NCBI GenBank assembly: GCA_027214255.1
Contig: JAPWHL010000008.1
Location: 62,001-126,000, forward strand
DNA: 64,000 bases
Reading direction: 5' to 3'
Source: Roseovarius aestuarii
GTDB lineage: Bacteria > Pseudomonadota > Alphaproteobacteria > Rhodobacterales > Rhodobacteraceae
Made by a program: the position numbers and the translations under genes. The number at the start of each line of letters is the position of its first letter. The stretch's first letter is position 1. Below, piece after piece: positions 16,221 to 25,701 of the stretch. The notes beneath the pieces were generated by a model. It saw only the letters and a list, made by a program, of their open reading frames with translations, ran no database searches and was not told the origin of the DNA.

Positions 16221-17465
16221 TTAATAATCGTCGGGCAGCGCCGGGAAACGAATGTCCGAAACCTCGGCCACGCCATCGTCAATGGTTGTCGTAAAGCAGT
16301 CGTAGATCCCTTGACGGTTCACCCCGAACGAGTTTTCGCCCGCCCATTTCACCTTGCCCACATAGGTGTCGTTCAACTCAACCTGGGCAAGTGCCTCGGC
16401 CACGGCCATCGTGTCGGTCGCGGTGCCCGCCATTTCCAGCGCGGCTTTTAGCGAATAGATCCACCACGAATAGTTGCCCGCCAAGGCATTGAAGCTGCCA
16501 AAGCGCTCGTTAAACCGGGCCTCAATTGCCTTTTGCGTATCTGTTGACGGCGACACGTTGGTGACTGGCAGGATGACGTCGGTTGCGTGCTCGCCCGCAA
16601 CCTCAAGAATGGTTTTGGTTTCAGACGCCGCCGGGGATGCGATTGGCCCTTTATAGCCCATTTCGCGCGCTGCCTTGATGATGCTGGCGGTGATGCCCGG
16701 AGGGGAAGGGCTGGTCACGATAAAGTCGGGCTTGTCGCGGATTGTTTTGGCGACGATCGGATAGAAATCCGTATCCTCCCAGTTGAAATATTCAACGCCT
16801 TTTTGTTCGATCCCATAATACTCCATCAGACGCTGGTACGAGAAGTGGCAATCAATGCCATCCTGATCGTCCGGCCCGATGAACGCGGCGGTTTTCAAGG
16901 CGTCCTTGCCATATTTGTCCTGCATATAGGGGATATAGGCAAAGCCCTGTTCATAGTCTGACATCTCGGCACGGAAATGCAGTGGATAGTCTTCGCCGAA
17001 CAGCTGCAAATAGCCCCAGCAGGCGACAATGGACAAAACATTCGCCGGTTCTGTAACTTGCAACATGCCAACGGTGCTGGCGGCTGCCTGCGAATAGACA
17101 AACTTGACCTCGTCCTGCTCAACCAGCCGCAAGGTCGCAGCACGGGAATCCGCGACTTCGCCTTTGGTGTCATAGTTGATCACTTCAAGCTGATGCGGTT
17201 CACCGTCGATCATCACGCCGCCCGCTTCGTTGATCACCGCTGCGCCGTCAACAAAGCCCTGCATCGTTGAATGGCCCCAATATGCGACTGGACCGGACAG
17301 GGGCACCGCGCCGCCGATCTTGATCGTTGGCATGGTCTGGGCCAAAGCACTTTTGGGAAGGATCGCGGGCGCGGCCAGCGCGCCGCCAATCGCCGCGGTT
17401 CCCGTCCGCAGCAACCTGCGGCGGGTGATCAGAGACGGTGGTGATTTCGATTTCCAAGTGTTCAT
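16221..17465 (-). CDS. livK: ABC transporter substrate-binding protein, LivK-like, Tat-exported
   Basis: A 414-aa periplasmic binding protein of the branched-chain amino acid/amide family (IKIGGAVPLSGP, QGFVDGAAVINEAGG, VYSQAAASTVGMLQV). The N-terminus carries a twin-arginine-type signal (TRRRLLRTG then a hydrophobic stretch and ALAQ). The ATG at 17465 is preceded by GGGAGGTG. It is the first gene of the operon that continues through the transporter, ligase, alcohol dehydrogenase and diol dehydratase, so its ligand should be the substrate of that pathway. The ligand itself cannot be deduced. Confidence 0.9.
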   Translation of the reverse strand: MNTWKSKSPPSLITRRRLLRTGTAAIGGALAAPAILPKSALAQTMPTIKIGGAVPLSGPVAYWGHSTMQGFVDGAAVINEAGGVMIDGEPHQLEVINYDTKGEVADSRAATLRLVEQDEVKFVYSQAAASTVGMLQVTEPANVLSIVACWGYLQLFGEDYPLHFRAEMSDYEQGFAYIPYMQDKYGKDALKTAAFIGPDDQDGIDCHFSYQRLMEYYGIEQKGVEYFNWEDTDFYPIVAKTIRDKPDFIVTSPSPPGITASIIKAAREMGYKGPIASPAASETKTILEVAGEHATDVILPVTNVSPSTDTQKAIEARFNERFGSFNALAGNYSWWIYSLKAALEMAGTATDTMAVAEALAQVELNDTYVGKVKWAGENSFGVNRQGIYDCFTTTIDDGVAEVSDIRFPALPDDY

Positions 17466-17677
17466 TTTGCACCTCCCAATGCGTTTGGCTGGCATGCAGC
17501 CCGCCAACTATCATCCGGATGAGCGCACCCCCGCTATCCCATTTTGGCACGTCTCAAATTAGGAGGTTGAGCGCACGGCCTGCGGCCCCACACGGCAAAA
17601 CACACCGGCAATGACGATGCCACGCCTTTCGTCACACGCGTTGGTTCGCCAATAGGCCCAGCCGAATATCCCGGCTA

Positions 17678-18604
17678 TCACCCCATAGCCTCGGCAACGA
17701 ATTGTTCCAGATCACTCTGCAACTGAGATGATATGTCATTGATGATACGAATGAATTCCCGGCTTTGCGGGCTCATCCGCGGCTCTTGATCGGCAATGGC
17801 CAGACGAAACGGCATTGCAGGCAGAAACGGGCGCGCCACAAGCCCCCGCATATCGGCATCCGACACCGTGAACCCGTCCAGCAGGCTGATGCCAACGTTG
17901 TGTTTGACCAGATCACGTAAAAATGCGCCTTGGCTGGCTTCGACCACGATTTCTGGCTCGGGATCGAGGGCTTCTACGACACGCCAAAGTCGGTCGGCAA
18001 AATCCAACGAGTTGTGATAGATCACCAATTTATGCCCATGCAGATCCTCAGCCGTGACAATGGCTTTTGTACTTAATGGATGCCCCACAGGCATAACACA
18101 CAGCGTCGGAGCCTCGGCGATGACCCGAAAACCGGCTGGTACGCTATGTGTCGTCGAATACAGCAATCCGACATCCACCCGCCCGGCATCCAGTTCAGAC
18201 AGGATAAGCTCGCGGCGCCATAATTCGATTTCCAACGTGGTTTCGGGGTACACTTTGCGGAATTCAATAACAGCGCGCGGCAAAATAGCGGCAGCAATTG
18301 CAGGAATCGCAGCGATCCGGACCCCCTGTGTCCGCCCGCGTTTGATTTCCAGAATTCGGTGCCGTGTATCCTCTAGCTCGCGTTCGACCCTTATAGCGGC
18401 CTCCAGCAAAAGCTGCGCCTTTGGCGTTGGATGGATACTACGCCCCAATGGCTCAAACAGGCTGAACTCAACCAGTTCTTCCAGACGTCTGATTGCCTTG
18501 CTGACAGTTGGTTGCGACGTGTTCAATTGCTCTGCGGCACGCGTGACCGACCCGCAATGCATCACAGCCACAAATATGCGCAAAAGGCGCGGATCAATAT
18601 CCAT
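17678..18604 (-). CDS. LysR-family transcriptional regulator
   Basis: A 308-aa LysR regulator: N-terminal helix-turn-helix (LRIFVAVMHCGSVTRAAEQLNTSQ... with PTVSKAIRRLEE), then the usual substrate-binding co-inducer domain. It is divergent from the peptide-type ABC operon that starts at 18803, with about 200 bases between starts. This is the classic LysR arrangement, so control of that operon and its gamma-glutamyltransferase is the simplest reading. It is followed by livK on the same strand, 212 bases on, which probably has its own promoter. Confidence 0.9.
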   Translation of the reverse strand: MDIDPRLLRIFVAVMHCGSVTRAAEQLNTSQPTVSKAIRRLEELVEFSLFEPLGRSIHPTPKAQLLLEAAIRVERELEDTRHRILEIKRGRTQGVRIAAIPAIAAAILPRAVIEFRKVYPETTLEIELWRRELILSELDAGRVDVGLLYSTTHSVPAGFRVIAEAPTLCVMPVGHPLSTKAIVTAEDLHGHKLVIYHNSLDFADRLWRVVEALDPEPEIVVEASQGAFLRDLVKHNVGISLLDGFTVSDADMRGLVARPFLPAMPFRLAIADQEPRMSPQSREFIRIINDISSQLQSDLEQFVAEAMG

Positions 18605-18802
18605 TCAACCCTCCCAAGGACTCTTTCCAATTGTGAATGATTTCATCCATTTGAGAAAGCGTAAGAATTTGTCCATTCCCCAGACCGGGCCTAGGGTGTG
18701 GTTTGACAAGAATCAACACAACCCGCCCGTTCAAGTGCCAGAGCCACGCAAAATCGCGTGAATCCGGAACGTGAATCAGAAGGGTATGACAGGGAGGACC
18801 GT

Positions 18803-20368
18803 ATGAACCTAAGATTTCTTGCAACCGCCACAGCGTTGTCGCTGAGTGCTTTGACAAACACTGCGAGCGCCGACACCGCAACGATCGGCATTTCCATCGC
18901 CCCATCCACATTGGATCCGCAGCTAAGCCTGCTGACCTCGGATGTGGGAATTTACCGCCACATCTATGGCTCGCTTGTGAAAGTCGACAGCAACAACCAA
19001 GTGGTGCTGGACCTTGCAACCTCTTACAAACCGCTGGACAACCATACTTGGGAATTCAAGCTGCGTGAGGGCGTCAAGTTCCACGACGGCAGCGACTTTG
19101 ATGCCAAGGACGTTGTTTTCACGCTGGAACGTCTGGGCACTGTGCCGGGCCATGATGGGTTGGCCGCGCAATATGTTGCACCGATCACCGATATCGAAGT
19201 GGTCGATCCCTACACCATCCTTTTGAAAACCGAAAAGGTCACGCCCGACGTGCCCAAGCGTCTGGCTCAGATTTCGATCATCTCGAACGAACTGTCCAAA
19301 GACGTCGCATCCGCCGACTTCAACTCGGGCGTAGCCGCGATCGGCACCGGACCTTTTACATACGTTGAATGGAAACGCGGTGATCAACTGGTTCTGGACC
19401 GCAACGATGGGTATTGGGGCGATCCATCCGATTTTGAACGTGTTGTTCTGCGCACGATGACAAATCCCGCGACGCGCGTTGCTGCACTGGAAGCGGGCGA
19501 CATCGACATGGTCGACAACATCCCGCCACTGGACGCCCAGCGTCTGATGGAGCGCGAAGACATCACCGTTGCCTTGGGCAATTCAGGGCGCGTGCATTTC
19601 ATCCAGTTCGACACAACCTCCGACGTGCCGCCTTTGACCACGGCCAAAGACGGCTCGCCGTTGACAACAAACCCCTTCGCAGATTTGCGCGTCCGTCAGG
19701 CCCTCAGCATGGCAATCAGCCGTGACTTGATCGTCGAACGGATCATGGACGGTTTTGCTCAGGCCGTCAGCCAAGGCGTCCCCGAAGGGTTCTCGGGCTA
19801 TGCGCCCGACATCCCGATGCCAGTCTATGACACCGATGGCGCCAAGGCCCTGTTGACCGAAGCAGGCTATCCCGAAGGATTTTCCGTAACCTTGGGTTGC
19901 CCGAACGACCGCTACGTCAACGATGCGGCCCTGTGTCAGGCCATTGGCCAAATGTGGAGCCGGATCGGCATGGATGTCACTGTCGATGCGACACCGAAAT
20001 CTGTCTACTTCAAAAAACTACTAGCAGGCGATTACCCGGCGCATTTTCTGGCATGGGGCAACACCTCGGGTGACTCCATCTCGTTCCTGAAATCCATTGC
20101 TGGCACGCCAGACAAGGAAAACGGGCGCGGCAGCTATAACCGGTCCTACACCAACCCCGATCTGGACAACCTGATCGACAAGGCCGCCTCGATCGTCGAC
20201 GAAGCCGAGCGTGTCGCGCTGTTGCGCGAGGCAATGACGGATGCGATCAATGATCAAGTGTTTATGCCGTTGCACATCAACAACGTGATCGCGGCAACCC
20301 GCAAAGGGCTGACCTATACGCCCCAAGTGGATGAAAACACCAACGCTATGAACCTGCGCAAAGAGTAG
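18803..20368 (+). CDS. Peptide-type ABC transporter substrate-binding protein (SBP family 5)
   Basis: A 521-aa extracytoplasmic binding protein of the DppA/OppA family, with a Sec signal peptide (MNLRFLATATALSLSALTNTASA) and family motifs (STLDPQLSLL, LREGVKFHDGSDFDAKDVVF, FADLRVRQALSMAISRD). AGGGAGG sits six bases before the ATG at 18803. It heads an operon with two permeases, a double ATPase and a gamma-glutamyltransferase, so glutathione or another gamma-glutamyl compound is a plausible ligand, by context only. Confidence 0.9.
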   Translation: MNLRFLATATALSLSALTNTASADTATIGISIAPSTLDPQLSLLTSDVGIYRHIYGSLVKVDSNNQVVLDLATSYKPLDNHTWEFKLREGVKFHDGSDFDAKDVVFTLERLGTVPGHDGLAAQYVAPITDIEVVDPYTILLKTEKVTPDVPKRLAQISIISNELSKDVASADFNSGVAAIGTGPFTYVEWKRGDQLVLDRNDGYWGDPSDFERVVLRTMTNPATRVAALEAGDIDMVDNIPPLDAQRLMEREDITVALGNSGRVHFIQFDTTSDVPPLTTAKDGSPLTTNPFADLRVRQALSMAISRDLIVERIMDGFAQAVSQGVPEGFSGYAPDIPMPVYDTDGAKALLTEAGYPEGFSVTLGCPNDRYVNDAALCQAIGQMWSRIGMDVTVDATPKSVYFKKLLAGDYPAHFLAWGNTSGDSISFLKSIAGTPDKENGRGSYNRSYTNPDLDNLIDKAASIVDEAERVALLREAMTDAINDQVFMPLHINNVIAATRKGLTYTPQVDENTNAMNLRKE

Positions 20369-20378
20369 GCCATCCAGA

Positions 20379-20408
20379 GGCCCGGCGAAGATACGTTTTC
20401 GCCGGGCC
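20379..20408 (+). terminator. Intercistronic hairpin behind the binding-protein gene
   Basis: Perfect 11-base stem (GGCCCGGCGAA at 20379-20389, TTCGCCGGGCC at 20398-20408) with an 8-base loop, ten bases after the stop codon and 37 bases before the permease start. No T-run follows. Likely role: message stabilisation and stepped-down permease expression. Confidence 0.65.
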
Positions 20409-20445
20409 TGCCCCGACCCAATCATCTCATGGAAGGACCATCCGC

Positions 20446-21411
20446 ATGGCCCTGTTTCTGTTTCGGCGTCTGTTGCAGGGCGTGCTTATGATCTTGGTTG
20501 CATCGGTGCTGATCTTTGTCGGCGTCTATGCAATCGGCGACCCGATGGCCCTTTTGGTTCCGCCGGATGCCACAACCGAAACAATGGAAGCCGCGCGGCA
20601 GTCACTTGGGTTGGACCGTCCGCTTTATGTTCAGTATTTCTCGTTCTTGACCAACGCCCTTCAGGGCGATCTGGGCATTTCGTTTGTGTTCCGTGAAAGT
20701 GCGCTGACCGTCATCATGGAACGTCTGCCCGCCACGCTGGAATTGGCATCGACATCCATGTTTCTGGCAATTGTGATTGGCATCCCCTTTGGAGTGATCG
20801 CGGGCATGAAGCCTGGAGGTCTGGCGGATCGGGCGTTGTTGATCGGGTCTGTACTGGGGCTAAGTCTGCCGACCTTCTGGATCGGCATCCTGTTGATTCT
20901 GTTTTTTGCTGTCAATCTGGGTATACTGCCTGCTTCGGGGCGCGGTGATACTGTCGAGGTGTTTGGCGTCGCACTATCCTTTCTGACGCTGGACGGATTG
21001 CGCCACCTGATCCTGCCCGCATTCAGCCTGTCATTACTGCCAATGGCCATTCTGGGGCGTTTGACACGGTCCGGCGTGATCGAGGCCATGAGTCTGGATT
21101 TTGCCCGGTTTGCCCGTGCACAGGGCAACACCCGCGCGCAGATCGTAACACGCTATGTGCTGCGCTACATTTCAATGCCGTTGGTAACTGTTGTCGGTAT
21201 CTACTTTGGGACACTGATCGCCTTTGCCGTGGTCACGGAATCTGTGTTCTCATGGCCCGGTATGGGCAAGTTGATTATCGAATCCATCAACCAGTTGGAC
21301 CGCCCGATGGTGGTGGCCTACATGATGCTGTCAATCGTGCTGTTCATGTTCATCAACCTGATGGTCGATATCCTTTATTCCCTTCTTGACCCACGTGTGA
21401 GGCTGAAATGA
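20446..21411 (+). CDS. Peptide-type ABC permease, DppB-like
   Basis: A 321-aa permease with about six membrane helices. The N-terminus (LFRRLLQGVLMILVASVLIF) and the inner-membrane coupling motif region (EAMSLDFARFARAQGNTRAQI) match DppB/GsiC proteins. AAGGA precedes the ATG at 20446. The stop overlaps the next permease start in an ATGA, so the two partner permeases are translationally coupled. Confidence 0.92.
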   Translation: MALFLFRRLLQGVLMILVASVLIFVGVYAIGDPMALLVPPDATTETMEAARQSLGLDRPLYVQYFSFLTNALQGDLGISFVFRESALTVIMERLPATLELASTSMFLAIVIGIPFGVIAGMKPGGLADRALLIGSVLGLSLPTFWIGILLILFFAVNLGILPASGRGDTVEVFGVALSFLTLDGLRHLILPAFSLSLLPMAILGRLTRSGVIEAMSLDFARFARAQGNTRAQIVTRYVLRYISMPLVTVVGIYFGTLIAFAVVTESVFSWPGMGKLIIESINQLDRPMVVAYMMLSIVLFMFINLMVDILYSLLDPRVRLK

Positions 21412-22295
21412 GCACTGCCACAGCCCCCACTTCGACACGTCGCTTTGTCTCTCTTTTCACGGCCAGCCCATTGGCTTTGGTCGGTCTTGCACTGTTTATC
21501 CTGACAGCGGGAATCGCCTTGATCGGGCCCATGATCGCACCTCAGAATCCCTATGATCTGGCCGCCATAAACCTATTGGACAGCCGTCTGTCGCCCGGCT
21601 CCGAAGGGATTGACGGCAACATCTATTGGCTGGGCACAGATGGGCACGGGCGCGACATGACCAGCGCCATTATTTATGGGTTGCGCACCAGTATCATGAT
21701 CGGCCTGATCGCCAGCACTATCGCGCTTGTGCTGGGCACGACCCTCGGGCTGATCGCGGGTTATGCACGCGGTTGGGTTGACGCCGTGATCATGCGCATT
21801 GTGGATTTGCAACTGTCCGTTCCATCCATCCTGATCGCTATCGTTTTGCTGGCCGTGTTGGGGCGCGGTGTGGGCAATATCATTCTTGCACTGGTGACGG
21901 TGCAATGGGTCTATTTTGCGCGCACGGTGCGCAGTTCCTGTCTGATCGAGAGGGAAAAGGAATATGTACAGGCGGGTGTTCTAATGGGGTTTTCCCACGC
22001 CCGCATCCTTTTGCGTCATATCCTGCCCAACTGCCTGTCGCCAGTCACTGTCATTGTCACTGTCGAATTTGCCCACGCAATCGCACTGGAAGCGACACTG
22101 TCCTTTCTTGGCGTCGGTTTGCCCATCACCGAGCCATCACTGGGCTATCTGATTTCCGCCGGCTTCAGCTATTTGCTGAACGGTGAATACTGGATCTCGA
22201 TCTTTCCGGGCTTGGCCCTGTTGGTGACGGTGCTAAGCCTTAACTTGATCGCAGATCACCTGCGCGACATCACCGACCCGAGGTTGCAACGATGA
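21408..22295 (+). CDS. Peptide-type ABC permease, DppC-like
   Basis: A 295-aa permease with an N-terminal cytoplasmic tail, about six helices, and the DppC-type motifs (LGTDGHGRDMTSAIIYGLRTS and FSHARILLRHILPNCLSP). It overlaps both neighbours by four bases (ATGA at each junction), so the permeases and the ATPase are made in fixed proportion. Confidence 0.92.
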   Translation: MSTATAPTSTRRFVSLFTASPLALVGLALFILTAGIALIGPMIAPQNPYDLAAINLLDSRLSPGSEGIDGNIYWLGTDGHGRDMTSAIIYGLRTSIMIGLIASTIALVLGTTLGLIAGYARGWVDAVIMRIVDLQLSVPSILIAIVLLAVLGRGVGNIILALVTVQWVYFARTVRSSCLIEREKEYVQAGVLMGFSHARILLRHILPNCLSPVTVIVTVEFAHAIALEATLSFLGVGLPITEPSLGYLISAGFSYLLNGEYWISIFPGLALLVTVLSLNLIADHLRDITDPRLQR

Positions 22296-23989
22296 CTGCA
22301 CAAGAGCCTATAGTTTCGATTGAAAACCTCACGGTCGAATATGCGCTGACCAGCGGCAGTTTCACCGCCGTCGACAACGTGACACTTGACGTAAAGCCGG
22401 GCGAGATTCTGGGCCTTGTCGGGGAATCAGGCGCCGGAAAATCCACAGTTGGCAGCGCCGTGGCGCGGTTGATCGACTTTCCCGGCGCCATCACAGGCGG
22501 GCGCATTCTGCTGCGCAATTCGGGCGATCTGGCGTCATTGAACGAGACGCAGATGTGCGGCATACGCGGCAGCGACATTGGCATGATCTTTCAGGATTCT
22601 CTGAGCGCGCTGTTCCCGGTGAAAACGATTGGCGCGCAATTGATGCGGGCCATCAAGCTGAGCACAGGATTGACGGGCAGCGCTGCACGTGCACGCGCCC
22701 TGAAACTTCTGGAAGAGGTCGGTATCCCACAGCCAAAGGCCCGCCTGCGCCAATACCCCCACCAGTTTTCAGGAGGGATGCGTCAACGGATCGTCATCGC
22801 CATCGCGCTAGCAGGGGATCCCCAGCTGCTGATCGCGGACGAGCCGACAACCGCGCTGGATGTGTCTATCCAATCCGAAATTCTGGGCCTGTTGAAACGG
22901 CTGGCGGTGGATCATGGGGCGGGTGTTATTCTTATCACACACGACATGGCCGTGATCGAAGAAATCACCGACCGTGTCGCCGTGATGCGTCACGGTAAAC
23001 TGATCGAACACGGTGCCACGCGTGATGTTCTGGCCCGCCCAATACAGGATTATACCAAGGCCCTGATCCGCGCGGTGCCCCGCATCGACACCCGGATGGA
23101 ACGGTTCGTGGTCATGGACGATGCACCGGCCGTCTCACCTGTTACTCGGCCTCAGACCAGCCACATACAGGCCGATGGCCCGGCGATAGACGCCACCGAC
23201 GTTACAATCAGCTTTATGGTGAAAAACGCGATCCTGCCACGCAATCGCAGCTATATCCGTGCGGCCGATAACGTGTCTTTAAAGGTACCAGCGGGCAGCT
23301 CTGTTGGTATCGTTGGCGAAAGCGGCAGTGGTAAGTCCACCTTGGCGCGCGCAGTCTGTGGTCTGCAATCCATCGATTCAGGCAAAATCACCTTGATGGG
23401 CCATGACGTTGGCGCATTGGCAAGTGATCCAGCGCTGAAACGTGAACGCGTCAAGGCGCAGATGATCTTTCAGGATCCATTCGCGTCACTGGACCCGCGC
23501 CAACGGATTGGCTCGGCCCTGATTGAACCGCTGATTGTAAACAAAATGGCCGAGCGCGACGAGGCCCAAGACATCACCCTTGCCACGCTCAAGCGCGTCG
23601 GCCTGTCCGAGGACGATGCCAACAAACTGCCCCACCAGTTTTCCGGTGGCCAACGGCAACGCATTTGCATTGCCCGTGCGCTGGTTATGGACCCAGCGGT
23701 CCTGATCTGTGACGAGCCGACCTCGGCGCTGGATGTGTCTGTTCAGGCTACGATCCTGAACCTACTGAAAGATTTGCGCGACGAACGTAACCTGACCCTA
23801 ATGTTCATCAGCCACGATCTGGCTGTAATCCGGCAGGTCAGCGACCGTGTCGTAGTGATGCAACACGGAAAAGTGTGTGAAGAGGCCGAAACCGACAGCC
23901 TGTTTGACGACCCACAGCATGAATACACCCGCCATCTGATGAAAATGATGCCGAAATTCACGTCAGGTGCACGGTTGCAGACGCCTTAA
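22292..23989 (+). CDS. Fused double ATPase of peptide-type ABC transporter (DppD-DppF type)
   Basis: A 565-aa protein holding two ABC ATPase domains. Domain 1 (about residues 5-265): Walker A GESGAGKST, signature FSGGMRQR, Walker B LLIADEPTTALD. Domain 2 (about 300-560): GESGSGKST, FSGGQRQR, VLICDEPTSALD. Each domain ends with the oligopeptide-transporter C-terminal tail (QDYTKALIRAVPR; HEYTRHLMKMMPK). The same DppD-DppF fusion occurs in the second peptide-type operon of this window. Confidence 0.93.
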   Translation: MTAQEPIVSIENLTVEYALTSGSFTAVDNVTLDVKPGEILGLVGESGAGKSTVGSAVARLIDFPGAITGGRILLRNSGDLASLNETQMCGIRGSDIGMIFQDSLSALFPVKTIGAQLMRAIKLSTGLTGSAARARALKLLEEVGIPQPKARLRQYPHQFSGGMRQRIVIAIALAGDPQLLIADEPTTALDVSIQSEILGLLKRLAVDHGAGVILITHDMAVIEEITDRVAVMRHGKLIEHGATRDVLARPIQDYTKALIRAVPRIDTRMERFVVMDDAPAVSPVTRPQTSHIQADGPAIDATDVTISFMVKNAILPRNRSYIRAADNVSLKVPAGSSVGIVGESGSGKSTLARAVCGLQSIDSGKITLMGHDVGALASDPALKRERVKAQMIFQDPFASLDPRQRIGSALIEPLIVNKMAERDEAQDITLATLKRVGLSEDDANKLPHQFSGGQRQRICIARALVMDPAVLICDEPTSALDVSVQATILNLLKDLRDERNLTLMFISHDLAVIRQVSDRVVVMQHGKVCEEAETDSLFDDPQHEYTRHLMKMMPKFTSGARLQTP

Positions 23990-24035
23990 TTGGCCCGGCA
24001 ACCATTCAGCCCCTTAGCCCAGAAAAGGAAACCAG

Positions 24036-25673
24036 ATGCCCAGACCCGAACGCCGCCTGCCCCGCTCAAAAGCGATGATTGTGGCCCCCCAACCCGAAGC
24101 AGCCCACGCTGGTGCCGAAGTATTGGCAAACGGCGGAAATGCGATGGACGCGGCGCTGGCCTGCGCATTCGTGCAAGGTGTCGTTGACCCATTGATGTGC
24201 GGAATCGGCGGGTTCGGCCTGATGAACGTTTATGACCCGACCACCGGGCGTCAGACAATCTGGAGCGGCTTGGGCAGCTGCCCCAAGGCGGCAACAGATA
24301 CGATGTGGGAGGATATCTATCTGGGGGAAACCTCGGACGGGTTCGGCTTTATCACCAAGGATTTCGTCAATGAGGCTGGCGCGACCGCCGTCACGACTCC
24401 TCCAATCTTGGATTTGTTCCGTAAAGCGCATGACAAATACGGTAGCCAGAAATGGGCCGATCTGATTACCCCGGCGATTGGCGTCGCAAACAACGGTTGG
24501 ATCGTGCGGCCGCACAATTGTATGGTTTTCACCCAGAACGAGCGGAAATATGGCCGCATGAACTTTGGTGAAAAGCTGTTGATGACCGAAGATGGCCGCC
24601 GCATCTATATGGATACAGACGGCACGCCCAAAAAACTGGGCGCAATCATCAAGAACCCTGATCTGGCGCAAACTCTGGACTTGATTGCGCGCGAAGGCGT
24701 GGACGTATTTTTCAAAGGGTCTCTGGCCGACCATCTGGTCGCTGATCTGGCCAAAAGCGGCGGCATTCTAAGCAAAGAAGATCTGTCTGAATGCGTCGCT
24801 GATGAGATGGAGCCGCTTGATGTAAGCTATCGCGGTCGTCGCGTCTCGACCGTGCCCGCGCCGGGGGGGGGACCCTATCTGGCTCAGGCGCTGAAACTGT
24901 TGGAACAGTTTGATCTTAGCGATATGGATTACAACAGCCCGGACTATCTACGCCTGTTGGCCGAGGTCATGAAAACCGCCGTTAGGGACCGTGACACTTT
25001 GGTTGGTGATCCTCGGTTCATGGATGTGCCGATGGACAAGCTTCTGTCGGATGAATATCTGGCCGAATGCGCAGCCGTTATTCGCAGTGGTCAAAAGGTG
25101 GACACCGGCAGATCCGGCCATCTGGAGTCCAAGCATACGACACATGTTTCCTGTGTCGATGCAAACGGTATGGTCGTTTCGATGACGCATACATTGGGCA
25201 ACCCGTCGGGCTATATCGCGTCCGGCACCGGCTTTGTGATGAACGGCGCGATGAGCACATTTGACCCCCGCCCCGGACAGGTGCAATCCATCGTTCCCGG
25301 CAAGCGACGCACATCTGCGATGTGCCCGTCGATTATCTTTGAAGGCGACACGCCCGTGATGACGCTAGGCGCGCCCGGTGCATCATGGATCGGCCCCGCC
25401 GTGTTCCAGGTGATCGTGAACACGCTGGATTGGGGTATGGGCATCCAAGAAGCCGTGATGGCCCCCCGCATGGTGGCCACATCCAACGTTCTGGACATCT
25501 CGAACCGCATTTCATCAGCTACGGAAACCGCGCTTGTTTCCAACGGATATGAGGTGCGCCGCTCGGCCCTGTCTTATGCGTTTGCCGGGGTTCACGGGCT
25601 GACCATGTGGCCCGAAGGCGTCGAGGGCGGCGCGGACCCACAACGTGACGGGCTGGCAATCGGGGTAAGTTAA
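24036..25673 (+). CDS. ggt: Gamma-glutamyltransferase family protein, no signal peptide
   Basis: A 545-aa proenzyme of the gamma-glutamyltranspeptidase family, which cleaves gamma-glutamyl bonds. The N-terminal half has AAHAGAEVLANGGNAMDAALA and the GGFGLMNVY region; the self-cleavage site is HTTHVSCVD, with the nucleophile Thr368 opening the small subunit. Typical GGTs are exported; this one starts MPRPERRLPRSKAMI with no hydrophobic segment, so it should act in the cytoplasm on imported compounds. It lies 46 bases after the ATPase and probably closes the operon. A run of nine G bases (24863-24871) lies inside the gene. Confidence 0.88.
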   Translation: MPRPERRLPRSKAMIVAPQPEAAHAGAEVLANGGNAMDAALACAFVQGVVDPLMCGIGGFGLMNVYDPTTGRQTIWSGLGSCPKAATDTMWEDIYLGETSDGFGFITKDFVNEAGATAVTTPPILDLFRKAHDKYGSQKWADLITPAIGVANNGWIVRPHNCMVFTQNERKYGRMNFGEKLLMTEDGRRIYMDTDGTPKKLGAIIKNPDLAQTLDLIAREGVDVFFKGSLADHLVADLAKSGGILSKEDLSECVADEMEPLDVSYRGRRVSTVPAPGGGPYLAQALKLLEQFDLSDMDYNSPDYLRLLAEVMKTAVRDRDTLVGDPRFMDVPMDKLLSDEYLAECAAVIRSGQKVDTGRSGHLESKHTTHVSCVDANGMVVSMTHTLGNPSGYIASGTGFVMNGAMSTFDPRPGQVQSIVPGKRRTSAMCPSIIFEGDTPVMTLGAPGASWIGPAVFQVIVNTLDWGMGIQEAVMAPRMVATSNVLDISNRISSATETALVSNGYEVRRSALSYAFAGVHGLTMWPEGVEGGADPQRDGLAIGVS

Positions 25674-25701
25674 CCACCCGCTCAAAGCCATCACTGCAAA
25701 A

